64,000 nt of DNA. Source: Flavobacteriaceae bacterium (GTDB lineage: Bacteria; Bacteroidota; Bacteroidia; Flavobacteriales; Flavobacteriaceae). Below, piece by piece: positions 17,087 through 26,191 of this stretch. Position numbers and translations under genes: made by a program. Position 1 is the first letter of the stretch. Every line of letters begins with the position of its first letter. The DNA lies in the NCBI GenBank assembly GCA_009886625.1, contig QXZA01000011.1, positions 124,001 through 188,000 of the forward strand, in the 5' to 3' direction. The notes under the pieces are model-generated. The model did no database searches and was not told the DNA's origin. It saw only the letters and a list, made by a program, of their open reading frames with translations.

Positions 17087-18112
17087 ATGAAAGCAAACTC
17101 AAAATACCTTGATGCCCTTATCAAACTTGGGATTCATTTGTCAAACTTTAATTATGAAAAAGAACACTATGCTTCCTTACAGGAAAAGGTAAAACTTGCT
17201 AAAATGAATAATGGTTGGTTTACTCAAGAATCCATTCAAGCTACTTTTTTAAATTGGGGAAAAGCGCTATGCGAGGAAAACATCAACCAATGGCTTGCTC
17301 CCTACAACTTCAAATCAATATCCTCACCTAAGACCATAGCATTAATTCTTGCAGGTAACATTCCACTGGTTGGATTTCATGATCTAATCTGTGTTTGGTT
17401 AAGCGGTCATTATGGATTAATCAAATGTGCATCCAAAGATCTTTACCTCCTGCCCTATATGACAGCATTTTTGGAGAATGAGGTCAATGAAAAGAAATTC
17501 ATATTCACAGATAAAAAATTAGAAAATTTTGATGCGGTAATTGCAACAGGTTCTAATAATGCTGCGCGATATTTTGACTATTATTTCTCTGAATATCCGA
17601 ACATCATTAGAAAAAATAGAAATGGAGTTGCTATCTTAGATGGTACAGAATCTGAGGAAGAATTAATTGGACTGGGAAATGATATGCTTCAATATTACGG
17701 TTTGGGGTGTCGTAATGTATCCAAACTCTATCTACCCAGAGGGTTTGATTTGAATTTGATTTTTGGAGGCCTCTATCGCTTTGCGGATGTAATCAACCAT
17801 GCGAAATATGGGAATAATTATGATTATAACAAGGCAGTATGGTTGATGAGTGAATTTGATTTTTTGGAAAACGGTTTTTTTATGTTAAAAGAAGATGCCG
17901 GCTTTAGTGCCCCTATTTCGAGTGCTTATTACTCTTATTACGACACGATCCAAGAGGTAATGGAAGAAATTGAAAGTCAAAAAGAAGCCATTCAATGCAT
18001 AACCTCCAAACTGGACATCGGAAACTCAATTCCCTTGGGTGAAGCTCAGCAACCCAATTTATGGGACTATGCCGATGGATTAGATACACTTGAATTTTTA
18101 AACAACTTGTAG
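17087..18112 (+). CDS. Acyl-CoA reductase (LuxC-like family)
   Basis: A 341-residue protein of the LuxC/acyl-CoA reductase family, an aldehyde-dehydrogenase-fold enzyme that reduces acyl-CoA to aldehyde with NAD(P)H. The nucleotide-binding region has ILAGNIPLVGFHDLI (87-101), the ATGSNNAARYF segment is at 153-163, and the putative nucleophile is Cys208 in YYGLGCRNVS. No other lux or wax-ester gene is near, so its role in central or lipid metabolism is open. It is commonly found beside serC-serA in flavobacteria, and that order is seen here. A 161-base gap separates it from serC. Confidence 0.85.
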   Translation: MKANSKYLDALIKLGIHLSNFNYEKEHYASLQEKVKLAKMNNGWFTQESIQATFLNWGKALCEENINQWLAPYNFKSISSPKTIALILAGNIPLVGFHDLICVWLSGHYGLIKCASKDLYLLPYMTAFLENEVNEKKFIFTDKKLENFDAVIATGSNNAARYFDYYFSEYPNIIRKNRNGVAILDGTESEEELIGLGNDMLQYYGLGCRNVSKLYLPRGFDLNLIFGGLYRFADVINHAKYGNNYDYNKAVWLMSEFDFLENGFFMLKEDAGFSAPISSAYYSYYDTIQEVMEEIESQKEAIQCITSKLDIGNSIPLGEAQQPNLWDYADGLDTLEFLNNL

Positions 18113-18273
18113 CTGTACATCCTTGCGTATGTTAACAACTCTAAAAAAAAATAAACAAGGATATGCCATGAATTAGTGTGGGAATCACAATATTTGCATT
18201 TTAAAAAAATCATATTCAAGGGAATCAAATTATAGAATTGATTTCATAAAACATTTTAAAACTCTTTGAATCT

Positions 18274-19338
18274 ATGAAAGTTCATAATTTTAGTGCTGGA
18301 CCCTCCATTCTTCCAAAAGAAGTAATGCATCAAGCTGCAGAAGCAGTTAAAGAACTTGATGGATCTGGATTGTCATTGATCGAAATTTCACATAGAAGTA
18401 AAGCCTTTATTGATATTATGAAAGAAGCTTGCGCTTTGGCTCTAGAGCTTACAGGCTTGAAAGATAAAGGATACAAAGCTATTTTTCTTCAAGGGGGAGC
18501 CAGTCAACAGTTTCTAATGGCCGCTTATAATTTACTTGAAAATAAAGCAGGTTACGTAAATACAGGTACTTGGTCTAACAAAGCTATTAAAGAAGCAAAA
18601 CTTTTTGGAGAAGTTATAGAATTGGCAAGCTCTAAAGAGGAAAATTTCAATTATATACCAAAAGGATATTCTATCCCATCGGATCTTGATTATGTTCACC
18701 TCACAACCAACAACACTATTTTTGGGACACAATTAAAAGAGACTCCTACTACGGAGGTTCCTCTTGCTGCGGACATGAGTTCGGATATTTTTTCTCGAGA
18801 ATTTGATTATTCAAAGTTTGATCTTTTCTACGCAGGTGCTCAAAAAAACATGGGTCCTGCAGGAGCAACACTTGTTTTGATCAAAGAAGATTTATTTGGA
18901 AAAGTTAGTAGAGCTATTCCTTCTATGTTAAATTATAAAACCCATGCGGATGCTGGGAGTATGTTTAATACTCCACCTGTTTTTGCTGTGTACACTTCAA
19001 TGTTGAACATGCAATGGATCAAATCTCAAGGAGGTGTTAAAGCTTTAGGAGAAAAAAATATGGTAAAAGCCACACTGTTGTATGGAGAAATTGACCGAAA
19101 CTCAAAATTTGTGGGCTTTGCAGCCAAAGAAGATCGTAGCGAAATGAATGCTACCTTTAATTTAGTTAATCCCAATGATGCTGAGGCGTTTGATGGACTC
19201 TGTCAAGCTGCAGGAATTAGTGGATTAAAAGGTCATCGTTCTGTAGGAGGATACAGAGCCTCTATGTACAATGCCATGCCAATAAATAGTGTAGAAATAT
19301 TGGTTGACTGCATGCAAACGCTTGAAGAAAAATATTAA
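18274..19338 (+). CDS. serC: Phosphoserine aminotransferase
   Basis: A PLP enzyme that converts 3-phosphohydroxypyruvate and glutamate to O-phosphoserine, the second step of serine synthesis; it may also act in pyridoxal phosphate synthesis. The 354 residues show the N-terminal HNFSAGPSILP motif (4-14), the phosphate-site FLQGGASQQF (71-80), and the Schiff-base Lys191 in YAGAQKNMGPAG. It is followed after 13 bases by serA, giving an operon of consecutive pathway steps. The final enzyme SerB is not in the window. Confidence 0.96.
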   Translation: MKVHNFSAGPSILPKEVMHQAAEAVKELDGSGLSLIEISHRSKAFIDIMKEACALALELTGLKDKGYKAIFLQGGASQQFLMAAYNLLENKAGYVNTGTWSNKAIKEAKLFGEVIELASSKEENFNYIPKGYSIPSDLDYVHLTTNNTIFGTQLKETPTTEVPLAADMSSDIFSREFDYSKFDLFYAGAQKNMGPAGATLVLIKEDLFGKVSRAIPSMLNYKTHADAGSMFNTPPVFAVYTSMLNMQWIKSQGGVKALGEKNMVKATLLYGEIDRNSKFVGFAAKEDRSEMNATFNLVNPNDAEAFDGLCQAAGISGLKGHRSVGGYRASMYNAMPINSVEILVDCMQTLEEKY

Positions 19339-19351
19339 AAAAAAATAGATT

Positions 19352-20302
19352 ATGAAAATTTTAGCCAACGATGGTATTTCTCAAAGTGCGATTGATGCTT
19401 TAACCGAAAACGGTTTTGAGGTAATTACTGTCAACGTAGCCCAAGAACAATTGGTAGAATATATCAATACAAATGATGTTAAAGCGCTTTTAGTTAGAAG
19501 TGCAACTACTGCCCGTAAAGAATTAATTAATGCTTGTCCCGGACTACAGTTGATTGGACGTGGTGGTGTGGGTATGGATAATATTGATGTTGATTATGCT
19601 AAGTCCAAAGGATTGCATGTAATTAACACACCTGCTTCTTCATCTGCATCTGTGGCCGAATTAGTTTTTGCTCACTTATATGGTGGTGTACGTTTTCTAT
19701 ATGACTCTAACCGAAGTATGCCTTTGGAAGGAGAAACCAATTTTAAAGGACTCAAAAAAGCCTATGCTAAAGGAGTGGAATTACGTGGTAAAACGTTAGG
19801 AATTATCGGATTTGGTCGTATTGGGCAAGAAGTTGCTAAAATAGGACTTGGCGTTGGAATGAATGTCATTGCTGCCGATACCTACACTGATGAAGCAACA
19901 GTAACGGTTTCCCTTTTTAATGGAGAATCTATTCCCGTTGTAATTAAAACACAATCCATGGAGGACGTTATAGCAAAAGCAGATTTTATAAGCTTACACG
20001 TTCCTGCGCAAAAAGACTATGTAATTGACGCAACTGCTTTCTCAAAAATGAAAAAAGGTGCTGCCATAGTTAATGCTGCACGTGGAGGAGTAATTGATGA
20101 AGTAGCTTTGGTGGAGGCATTAGATAGTGGACAACTCTCATTTGCAGCTCTAGACACCTTTGAAAACGAGCCTAAGCCTGAGATTAAATTACTCATGCAT
20201 GACAAAATTTCTTTAACTCCGCATATTGGTGCTGCTACCTTAGAGGCACAAGATCGTATTGGGGAAGAACTTGCCTCGCAAATAAGTAGTCTCCTAAAAT
20301 AA
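19352..20302 (+). CDS. serA: D-3-phosphoglycerate dehydrogenase, short form
   Basis: NAD-dependent oxidation of 3-phosphoglycerate, the first committed step of serine synthesis. It has 316 residues and lacks the C-terminal ACT domain, so serine feedback through that domain is not expected. The Rossmann motif GFGRIG is at 153-158. The catalytic set is Arg244 (NAARGGVIDE), Glu273 (FENEP) and His291 (TPHIGAAT). It directly follows serC. The downstream DUF6787-like gene starts 6 bases after the stop. Confidence 0.94.
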   Translation: MKILANDGISQSAIDALTENGFEVITVNVAQEQLVEYINTNDVKALLVRSATTARKELINACPGLQLIGRGGVGMDNIDVDYAKSKGLHVINTPASSSASVAELVFAHLYGGVRFLYDSNRSMPLEGETNFKGLKKAYAKGVELRGKTLGIIGFGRIGQEVAKIGLGVGMNVIAADTYTDEATVTVSLFNGESIPVVIKTQSMEDVIAKADFISLHVPAQKDYVIDATAFSKMKKGAAIVNAARGGVIDEVALVEALDSGQLSFAALDTFENEPKPEIKLLMHDKISLTPHIGAATLEAQDRIGEELASQISSLLK

Positions 20303-20308
20303 CCGGGT

Positions 20309-20638
20309 TTGTATTTTGACCGTTTAAAAGTAAAATGGGGTATTGAATCCAATAAACAGTTGGTGATTATCTTTGTAGTCTTTGGGCTTACTGGATCATT
20401 AAGTGTTCGTCTGGCAAAACCAGCTTTAGATTTTTTTAATATTCAAATTGAAAATTTTAAACCTTTTTTTTGGGGTGATCTTTGGTATTGGATTCTTCGA
20501 ATTCTAATTGTTTTTCCAGTATACCAACTATTACTAATTTTAATAGGGAGCCTTTTCTTTCAATTTAAGTTCTTTTGGAATTTTGAAAAAAAAATATTGA
20601 GTCGAATGGGTTTTAAACGGTTTTTTAAAGAAGATTAA
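20309..20638 (+). CDS. DUF6787-like small membrane protein
   Basis: A 109-residue protein with two predicted membrane helices (about 16-40 and 57-86), a basic C-terminus, and a conserved-looking start RLKVKWGIESNKQL. It matches what I remember of the flavobacterial DUF6787 family, whose function is unknown. No ATG is available; the start is taken as the TTG at 20309, six bases after serA, so translation may be coupled to serA. A bidirectional hairpin terminator follows. Confidence 0.7.
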   Translation: MYFDRLKVKWGIESNKQLVIIFVVFGLTGSLSVRLAKPALDFFNIQIENFKPFFWGDLWYWILRILIVFPVYQLLLILIGSLFFQFKFFWNFEKKILSRMGFKRFFKED

Positions 20639-20662
20639 ATCTATCACTTTAGTAAAAAAAAT

Positions 20663-20703
20663 AGCTCGAATTTGCAAAAAGCAATTACTCGAGCTGTTTT
20701 TTT
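20663..20703. terminator. Bidirectional intrinsic terminator
   Basis: Arms AGCTCGA (20663-20669) and TCGAGCT (20689-20695) enclose a smaller TTTGC/GCAA pairing. An A-run precedes and a T-run follows, so it can end transcripts from both the serine operon and the convergent msrA-folE pair. It is the only clear terminator at a convergent junction in the window. Confidence 0.85.
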
Positions 20704-20722
20704 TGTAGTTTAAATTAGTGTT

Positions 20723-21316
20723 TTACGATAGTCTAAAACTAATCAATTTCAAAAATTCATTTCGAGTGTCAGTATCTTTAAATGCTCCTCTAAATCCAGA
20801 AGTGGTGGTCATAGAATTCTGTTTTTGAACCCCCCGCATCATCATGCACATGTGCGAAGCCTCTATCACAACCGCTACTCCCTTGGGTTGTAAGGTGTTA
20901 TTGATACAGTCTAAAATCTGTTCTGTTAAACGCTCTTGAACTTGCAGTCTGCGAGCAAAAACATCAACTACTCTAGGAATTTTACTAAGCCCTACAATAT
21001 GACCATTGGGTATATAAGCGATATGTGCTTTTCCAAAGAAAGGTAACATATGGTGTTCACACAAGGAATACAATTCAATTTCTTTCACAATGACCATTTC
21101 ATCATAACTCTCCTCAAACATCGCACTCTGAAGGATTTGCTTTGGATCTTGTTCATAGCCTTCTGTCAAAAACTTTATGGCTTTTGCTGCACGTTCTGGA
21201 GTTTTTAATAAGCCTTCACGTTCTTTATTCTCTCCTAAGAGTTGAAGAATATCTTCGTAGTTCGTTTTGATTTGTTCAGTAACCGGAAAGCTTTCAAGGT
21301 TAAAGTTATCATTCAT
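20723..21316 (-). CDS. folE: GTP cyclohydrolase I
   Basis: Makes 7,8-dihydroneopterin triphosphate from GTP, the entry to folate and pterin synthesis. The 197-residue protein has the zinc ligands Cys86 and His89 (LCEHHMLPF) and Cys157 (SHMCMMMRG), spaced 71 residues apart as in E. coli FolE. The substrate loop [11 protein letters not shown] and the terminal [10 protein letters not shown] are also present. The start overlaps the end of msrA by 8 bases, implying translational coupling. A pterin carbinolamine dehydratase gene lies elsewhere in the window (47098). Confidence 0.96.
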   Translation of the reverse strand: MNDNFNLESFPVTEQIKTNYEDILQLLGENKEREGLLKTPERAAKAIKFLTEGYEQDPKQILQSAMFEESYDEMVIVKEIELYSLCEHHMLPFFGKAHIAYIPNGHIVGLSKIPRVVDVFARRLQVQERLTEQILDCINNTLQPKGVAVVIEASHMCMMMRGVQKQNSMTTTSGFRGAFKDTDTRNEFLKLISFRLS

Positions 21317-21875
21317 TTGTTGTCGTGATATAATTAGTAAAATAGTTTTTTAATTTCTCGATTTTGGGATCAATAATATAGGTACAATAAGGTTGAGTCT
21401 TGTTCAAATTGTAGTAGGATACATGATCTTCTTCTGCTTTATAAAAGGGAGTTGCCATTTTAACTTCAGTAACAATAGGAGAATCAAAAACACCTTCAAT
21501 TTCAAGTTGTTTAATTATAGTTTCTGCAATATTTTTTTGATCAATTTCAGTGAAATAAATTCCTGAACGGTATTGAGTCCCTAAATCATTCCCCTGTCTA
21601 TTTAGCGTAGTAGGATCATGGGTATTAAAGAAAATCAACAGCAGCTCCTCTAAACGAATCACCTTATCGTCATATTGAATGGATATGGCTTCTGTATGTC
21701 GAGTTCTTCCCGTGCAAACCTCTCGATAAGCAGGATTTTTAATCGTACCATCAATATATCCCGGTACAACCTCAGACACTCCAATAACTCGTTGAAAAAC
21801 AGCTTCAGTACACCAAAAGCAGCCCCCAGCTAAAAATATAGTTTTGATCAATTTTTTCAATAACTTGTTAAACAA
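21309..21875 (-). CDS. msrA: Peptide methionine sulfoxide reductase A
   Basis: Reduces methionine-S-sulfoxide in proteins and free methionine. The 188-residue cytoplasmic protein has the catalytic GCFWC motif (Cys19, Cys22) close to the N-terminus, then the expected [22 protein letters not shown] and [11 protein letters not shown] blocks. A further cysteine near the C-terminus (PYCTY) may be a resolving residue. There is no MsrB fusion. It is the first gene of a two-gene unit with folE. The next gene upstream is divergent. Confidence 0.95.
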   Translation of the reverse strand: MFNKLLKKLIKTIFLAGGCFWCTEAVFQRVIGVSEVVPGYIDGTIKNPAYREVCTGRTRHTEAISIQYDDKVIRLEELLLIFFNTHDPTTLNRQGNDLGTQYRSGIYFTEIDQKNIAETIIKQLEIEGVFDSPIVTEVKMATPFYKAEEDHVSYYNLNKTQPYCTYIIDPKIEKLKNYFTNYITTTNE

Positions 21876-22022
21876 AGATACAAAGTGATAGATGATTCAA
21901 ACAAGTTTTGTCTGAAAAAAGGGGGTAAAACTTAATTAATTGCAAAATCTATTAAACAAATGCTTCATAATTCAAATCTAATTCTTGAGGAAAGACAAAA
22001 AAGAAGTAATTTAGAGTTGTCT

Positions 22023-22694
22023 ATGGAACATTTACTAACGGTCAAACATATTTCAAAAAATTATGGTGAATTAAACGTTTTAACCGATGTAAGTTTATCG
22101 GTGGATACAAATGAAATCATCACCATCGTAGGTCCTTCAGGTGCAGGAAAAACAACTCTTTTGCACATCTTAGGAACCTTAGACCGACCCAATAAAAATT
22201 CTCAAACTAAGGTTACAATCAATGAAACAGATACAACTCAACTCTCAGATAAAAACTTAGCTCAATTTAGGAATCAAAATATGGGATTCATTTTTCAATT
22301 TCATGAATTACTTCCTGAATTTACTGCATTGGAAAATGTATGTATTCCTTGTTGGCTAGGGGGGTCTTTTTCAAAGGAATCGCAAGATAAAGCACTAAAA
22401 CTATTAAAGCGATTGGGTATTGCAGATCGTGCTTCTCATAAACCTGGTGCCTTGTCTGGTGGAGAACAGCAACGTGTAGCCGTAGCAAGAGCGCTTATTA
22501 ATAATCCGAAAATTATTTTTGCAGATGAACCTAGTGGAAACCTAGATTCTGAAAATGCAGATCGTTTACATGATCTATTTTTTGAATTAAGAGACGAACT
22601 AGGCTGTAGTTTTGTCATAGTTACGCATAATAAAGATCTTGCGAAACGAGCCGACAGAACGATAAGTCTAAAAGATGGGAGAATTGAAGCGTGA
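22023..22694 (+). CDS. LolD-like ABC transporter ATP-binding protein
   Basis: An ATPase of the lipoprotein-release / MacB-FtsE type. From the ATG at 22023 it has 223 residues; the in-frame start at 21960 adds 21 residues not typical of the family. The Walker A motif GPSGAGKTT, Q-loop FIFQFHELLPEFTALENV, signature LSGGEQQRVAVARAL and Walker B IIFADEPSGNLD are all intact. The region ELLPEFTALENV fits LolD. No LolC/LolE permease is adjacent, which is usual for Bacteroidota; the partner must be encoded elsewhere. The stop overlaps the next gene's GTG start. Confidence 0.88.
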   Translation: MEHLLTVKHISKNYGELNVLTDVSLSVDTNEIITIVGPSGAGKTTLLHILGTLDRPNKNSQTKVTINETDTTQLSDKNLAQFRNQNMGFIFQFHELLPEFTALENVCIPCWLGGSFSKESQDKALKLLKRLGIADRASHKPGALSGGEQQRVAVARALINNPKIIFADEPSGNLDSENADRLHDLFFELRDELGCSFVIVTHNKDLAKRADRTISLKDGRIEA

Positions 22695-23458
22695 ATAAAA
22701 AAGAATTAAAATCCTTTTTGGATGATAAGGCAAGAGCTTTTGAATATCCTCAGTTTTTAAAGCAAGATCCCATCCAAATTCCACATCGCTTTAATAAAAA
22801 AGAAGACATTGAAATTGCAGGATTTTTAATAGCTACTATTGCTTGGGGAAATCGTGTAAGTATAATTAAAAGTGGAAATTGCATGATGGATTTAATGGAT
22901 AATGATCCTCACCACTTTGTAATGGAACATAATGAAGCTGATTTAAAGCCCCTAAAAAAGTTTGTTCACAGAACCTTTAATGGAATTGATTTTATTTATT
23001 TTATAAAAGCGTTACGAAACATTTACAGTTTTCATAAAGGATTAGAAGCTGTCTTTTATCAAAAGGGCAACACTGCTACTATGTACGAAAACATTCATTT
23101 ATTTAAAAAAACATTTTTCGAATTGGAACATGAAAAACGAACAGAAAAGCATGTCTCAGACCCTCTCAATGGATCAGCCGCCAAAAGACTAAACATGTAC
23201 CTACGCTGGATGGTTCGTCCAGCAACTATGGGAGTAGATTTTGGGATTTGGAAGCAACTATCAACCGCTCAACTCTCCTGCCCTCTTGATGTTCATAGTG
23301 GAAACGTAGCACGAAGTTTGGGGATATTAAAACGAAAACAAAATGATCAAAAAGCACTGATAGAGTTGGATACCGCTTTGCGAAAATTTGATCCATTAGA
23401 CCCCGTAAAATACGATTTTGCTCTATTCGGCTTGGGTGTTTATGAAGGCTTCAAATAG
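22691..23458 (+). CDS. TIGR02757-family conserved protein
   Basis: A 255-residue cytoplasmic protein of unknown function. It has the family's features: an IAGFLIATIAWGNR segment (about 43-56), HRTFNGIDFIYFIKALRNIY (77-96), and LNMYLRWMVRP with a downstream LDVHSGNVARSLG. The fold resembles helical DNA-glycosylase-type proteins, but I see no lysine/aspartate pair in the right context, so I do not assign activity. It starts with GTG inside the sequence GTGA, overlapping the ATPase stop by 4 bases, so the two are translationally coupled. Confidence 0.8.
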   Translation: MNKKELKSFLDDKARAFEYPQFLKQDPIQIPHRFNKKEDIEIAGFLIATIAWGNRVSIIKSGNCMMDLMDNDPHHFVMEHNEADLKPLKKFVHRTFNGIDFIYFIKALRNIYSFHKGLEAVFYQKGNTATMYENIHLFKKTFFELEHEKRTEKHVSDPLNGSAAKRLNMYLRWMVRPATMGVDFGIWKQLSTAQLSCPLDVHSGNVARSLGILKRKQNDQKALIELDTALRKFDPLDPVKYDFALFGLGVYEGFK

Positions 23459-23510
23459 ATTTCATTCATTTTTTTTATATTGTTAATTTGATTACAACTC
23501 TTCAACTTAA

Positions 23511-24737
23511 ATGTTTAAAAAAATTCTAACTCAAACAGGTCCAGGGCCTTTAATTGCCGCTGCTTTCATCGGTCCAGGCACCATTACTCTATGTACCCTT
23601 GTTGGTGCACAATATGGATTGGAATTAATTTGGGCCATCTTGGTGGCTATAATTGCAGCTATAGTACTTCAAGGTATGGCTGTTCGATTAGGAATCATTG
23701 GTCAGAAGAGTATCACGCAAGCCATCGAAGAGGAAATCAAAACTCCATGGCTAAAAACTGGCTTACTTGTTTTAATATTTTTAGCCATTATGATTGGTAA
23801 TACAGCATATGAAGCTGGAAATATTAGTGGATCTGTCTTAGGCCTAGAAACTTTATTTGGAAAAAAATCACTAAATGCATTGGGTTTCAAAATAAATTTA
23901 TTCTCCATGGGAATTGGGGTGATTTCTGCGAGTTTACTATGGATAGGAAAATACAAAATCATAGAGCGAAGTTTGATAGTATTGGTGATTCTAATGAGCA
24001 TTTCATTTTTAATCACTGCTATTGCAACCGGCCCTCCCATCATTGAAATTCTTAAAGGTCTTTTTAGTTTCTCCACTCCTCAGGGAAGTATTCTCAGTAT
24101 CATTGGTTTGGTTGGAACAACAATTGTTCCTTATAACCTGTTTCTTCATGCAGAATTGGTTAAAGAAAAATGGTCCAACACATCAGACCTTCCATATGCA
24201 ATGAAAGATATGGTCATCGCACTTGTTTTGGGTGGAGTTATTTCAATGAGTGTGATCATTGCAGCGGCCTCCACTAAAGTTTTACATTTAGAAAGTGCCG
24301 CAGATCTTGCGATTGGTTTAAAGCCTTTATTTGGCTCTTTTGCAAAATATTTTCTCTCCTTTGGACTTTTTGCAGCAGGGATAACGAGTACAATCACTGC
24401 ACCACTTGCAGCCGCATACGTAGTTTGTGGATGTATGGGATGGAAAGCTGAGTTAAAAAGCTCAAAATTTAAACGTGTATGGGGAATCGTTATTCTTTTT
24501 GGAGTTATATTTTCGGCTACAGGACTGAAGTTGATTTTTATTATACAATTTGCGCAAATCACCAATGGAATATTACTTCCTATTATTGCTGGAATTTTAC
24601 TTTGGATCATGAATAATGGCTCTCTATTAGGTACGTCTAGAAACACATTACGTCAAAATATTTTAGGTGTTTTAATTGTTCTTATTTCTGTGTTCCTTAG
24701 CTTACGTAGTTTATGGTCAGTGTATCAAAGTTTTTAA
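23511..24737 (+). CDS. Nramp-fold transporter with altered metal site
   Basis: A 408-residue, roughly eleven-helix inner-membrane protein related to MntH/Nramp. It starts the 5-oxoprolinase operon, one base before pxpA. The metal-coordinating motif DPGN of helix 1 is replaced by GPGT (21-24: Asp to Gly, Asn to Thr). The helix-6 Met-Pro-His motif reads VPY (206-208). Both ligand sets for Mn2+/Fe2+ are therefore missing. B. subtilis YcsG, a similar protein, is also encoded beside the pxpA-type gene ycsF. A role in taking up 5-oxoproline or another organic substrate is my inference; metal transport is unlikely from the residues. Confidence 0.85.
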   Translation: MFKKILTQTGPGPLIAAAFIGPGTITLCTLVGAQYGLELIWAILVAIIAAIVLQGMAVRLGIIGQKSITQAIEEEIKTPWLKTGLLVLIFLAIMIGNTAYEAGNISGSVLGLETLFGKKSLNALGFKINLFSMGIGVISASLLWIGKYKIIERSLIVLVILMSISFLITAIATGPPIIEILKGLFSFSTPQGSILSIIGLVGTTIVPYNLFLHAELVKEKWSNTSDLPYAMKDMVIALVLGGVISMSVIIAAASTKVLHLESAADLAIGLKPLFGSFAKYFLSFGLFAAGITSTITAPLAAAYVVCGCMGWKAELKSSKFKRVWGIVILFGVIFSATGLKLIFIIQFAQITNGILLPIIAGILLWIMNNGSLLGTSRNTLRQNILGVLIVLISVFLSLRSLWSVYQSF

Positions 24738-24738
24738 G

Positions 24739-25473
24739 ATGTATAAAGAAGTGTACAATATTAACGCAGATTTAGGCGAAGGATATGGAATAGAAAAAGC
24801 CATAATGCCTTATTTAAATTCTTGCAATATCGCATGTGGTGGCCATAGTGGCGATTCGGATTCAATTAAAGAAGTTGTTGCGCTTGCAAAACAATATCAT
24901 GTAAATATTGGTGCACATCCTTCTTATCCTGACAAAGAAAATTTTGGCAGAAAAACCATGGAATTGAGTAAAGATGAACTATCACAAAGCATACGGGATC
25001 AAATTCATCTACTCCTCTCTGTAGTCCAGAAAAGTGACTTGCATCATATCAAACCTCATGGAGCATTATATCATCGCTGTTCAAATGATAAAGAATTTGC
25101 AACAATCTTACTTGAAATAATGCATGACCTTTGCCCTCAAGCAAAAGTTTTTACATTACCCAACAGTCAAATGGACAAAATCGCGAAAGAATACGGAATA
25201 AAAGTATGGCGTGAAGCTTTCCTAGACAGAGCATATCAAAAAAATGGACAACTCCTGCCTCGATCTCATGGAAACGCTATATTAAAAGACATCAACTCCA
25301 TATACTATCAGTTTTATTCTTTGGTAAGGAATCAGAAAGTAAAGGCAATAGACAACTCCTTGATCGGGTTACAATCAGACACCTTATGTATTCATGGAGA
25401 TCACCCTAATGCCGTAGAGAATTTAAAAACCATCCTCAATTTTTTTGAATTAAAAAAAGAACCTCTTGAATAA
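24739..25473 (+). CDS. pxpA: 5-oxoprolinase subunit A (LamB/YcsF family)
   Basis: One subunit of the ATP-dependent 5-oxoprolinase PxpABC, which opens 5-oxoproline (pyroglutamate) to glutamate. Using the ATG at 24739, the protein has 244 residues. The deacetylase-like fold shows INADLGEG (8-15), CGGHSGD (33-39), GAHPSYPD (58-65) and KPHGALYH (105-112), the family's expected acidic and histidine residues. It is the second gene of a tight operon: the Nramp-like gene, pxpA, pxpB and pxpC, with gaps or overlaps of a few bases. An upstream start at 24676 would overlap the transporter gene deeply and is rejected. Confidence 0.92.
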   Translation: MYKEVYNINADLGEGYGIEKAIMPYLNSCNIACGGHSGDSDSIKEVVALAKQYHVNIGAHPSYPDKENFGRKTMELSKDELSQSIRDQIHLLLSVVQKSDLHHIKPHGALYHRCSNDKEFATILLEIMHDLCPQAKVFTLPNSQMDKIAKEYGIKVWREAFLDRAYQKNGQLLPRSHGNAILKDINSIYYQFYSLVRNQKVKAIDNSLIGLQSDTLCIHGDHPNAVENLKTILNFFELKKEPLE

Positions 25474-26191
25474 CAAATTACCATTTACTTTCTTTCGTAT
25501 GCATCCTAAGGTAATTCTTTTGGAATGGGAACAAGACCCTAGTACTGAGACACTGAAAGAGCTGACCCATTTTAAGGCAAATATTTTAAAATATTCTATG
25601 GGAGTTTCACAAATTACTCTAGGATACTGTTCGCTTTTAGTTCAATGGAAAGAAGATATTATAAATTATAGTGATGCTAAAAAGAACCTTATAGCATTAT
25701 ATAGCAATCTAAGCATTAATTCAACTCCAGCAAAAACAAAGCATTGGACTTTACCCGTATGTTATGAGGGAGAATTCGCCTTAGACCTAGCACATTTATC
25801 ATCCGAATTAAAATTAAGCAAAGACACTATCATCGAATTGCACAGTAAAACGATCTATACTGTTTACTTTATTGGGTTTTTACCAGGTTTTCTTTATTTA
25901 GATGGACTTGATTCTAAATTGTTTTTTCCTAGAAAGAAAAATCCACGATTAGTCATTCCTAAAGGTGCAGTTGCGATCGGCGGAAAACAAACTGGAATTT
26001 ATCCAAATGAAAGTCCTGGGGGTTGGCACATTATTGGAAATACTCCTATTTCATTATTCAACACTAAAAACGAAACGCCCTGTTTTGCCAAATCGGGAGA
26101 TACGCTCTCTTTTTATGCTGTTGATGAAGCAGAATATCAAAAAATACAGTGTGTTAACAATCCTAAGGCCTATTTAACTAAAGTCAAATGA
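25466..26191 (+). CDS. pxpB: 5-oxoprolinase subunit B (KipI family)
   Basis: The KipI-type subunit of 5-oxoprolinase. The 241-residue protein carries the carboxyltransferase-like cyclophilin fold, with IGFLPGFLYLDGLD at about 136-149 and a conserved region PKGAVAIGGKQTGIYP and ESPGGWHIIG at about 166-193. The start is a TTG (25466) overlapping the pxpA stop by 8 bases; an ATG at 25502 would delete the first strand of the domain. In B. subtilis the orthologue KipI also inhibits the kinase KinA, but no such kinase context exists here. It overlaps pxpC by 4 bases (ATGA). Confidence 0.9.
   Translation: MNNKLPFTFFRMHPKVILLEWEQDPSTETLKELTHFKANILKYSMGVSQITLGYCSLLVQWKEDIINYSDAKKNLIALYSNLSINSTPAKTKHWTLPVCYEGEFALDLAHLSSELKLSKDTIIELHSKTIYTVYFIGFLPGFLYLDGLDSKLFFPRKKNPRLVIPKGAVAIGGKQTGIYPNESPGGWHIIGNTPISLFNTKNETPCFAKSGDTLSFYAVDEAEYQKIQCVNNPKAYLTKVK

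Noticed and set aside
18118-18165. Inverted repeat ACATCCTTG / CAAGGATAT downstream of the acyl-CoA reductase gene
   Set aside because: The arms are imperfect with a loop of about 30 bases and no T-run, so it is not convincing as a terminator or operator.
20309-20638. Reading the DUF6787-like gene as prolipoprotein diacylglyceryl transferase
   Set aside because: Far too short, two helices only, and none of the Lgt signature residues.
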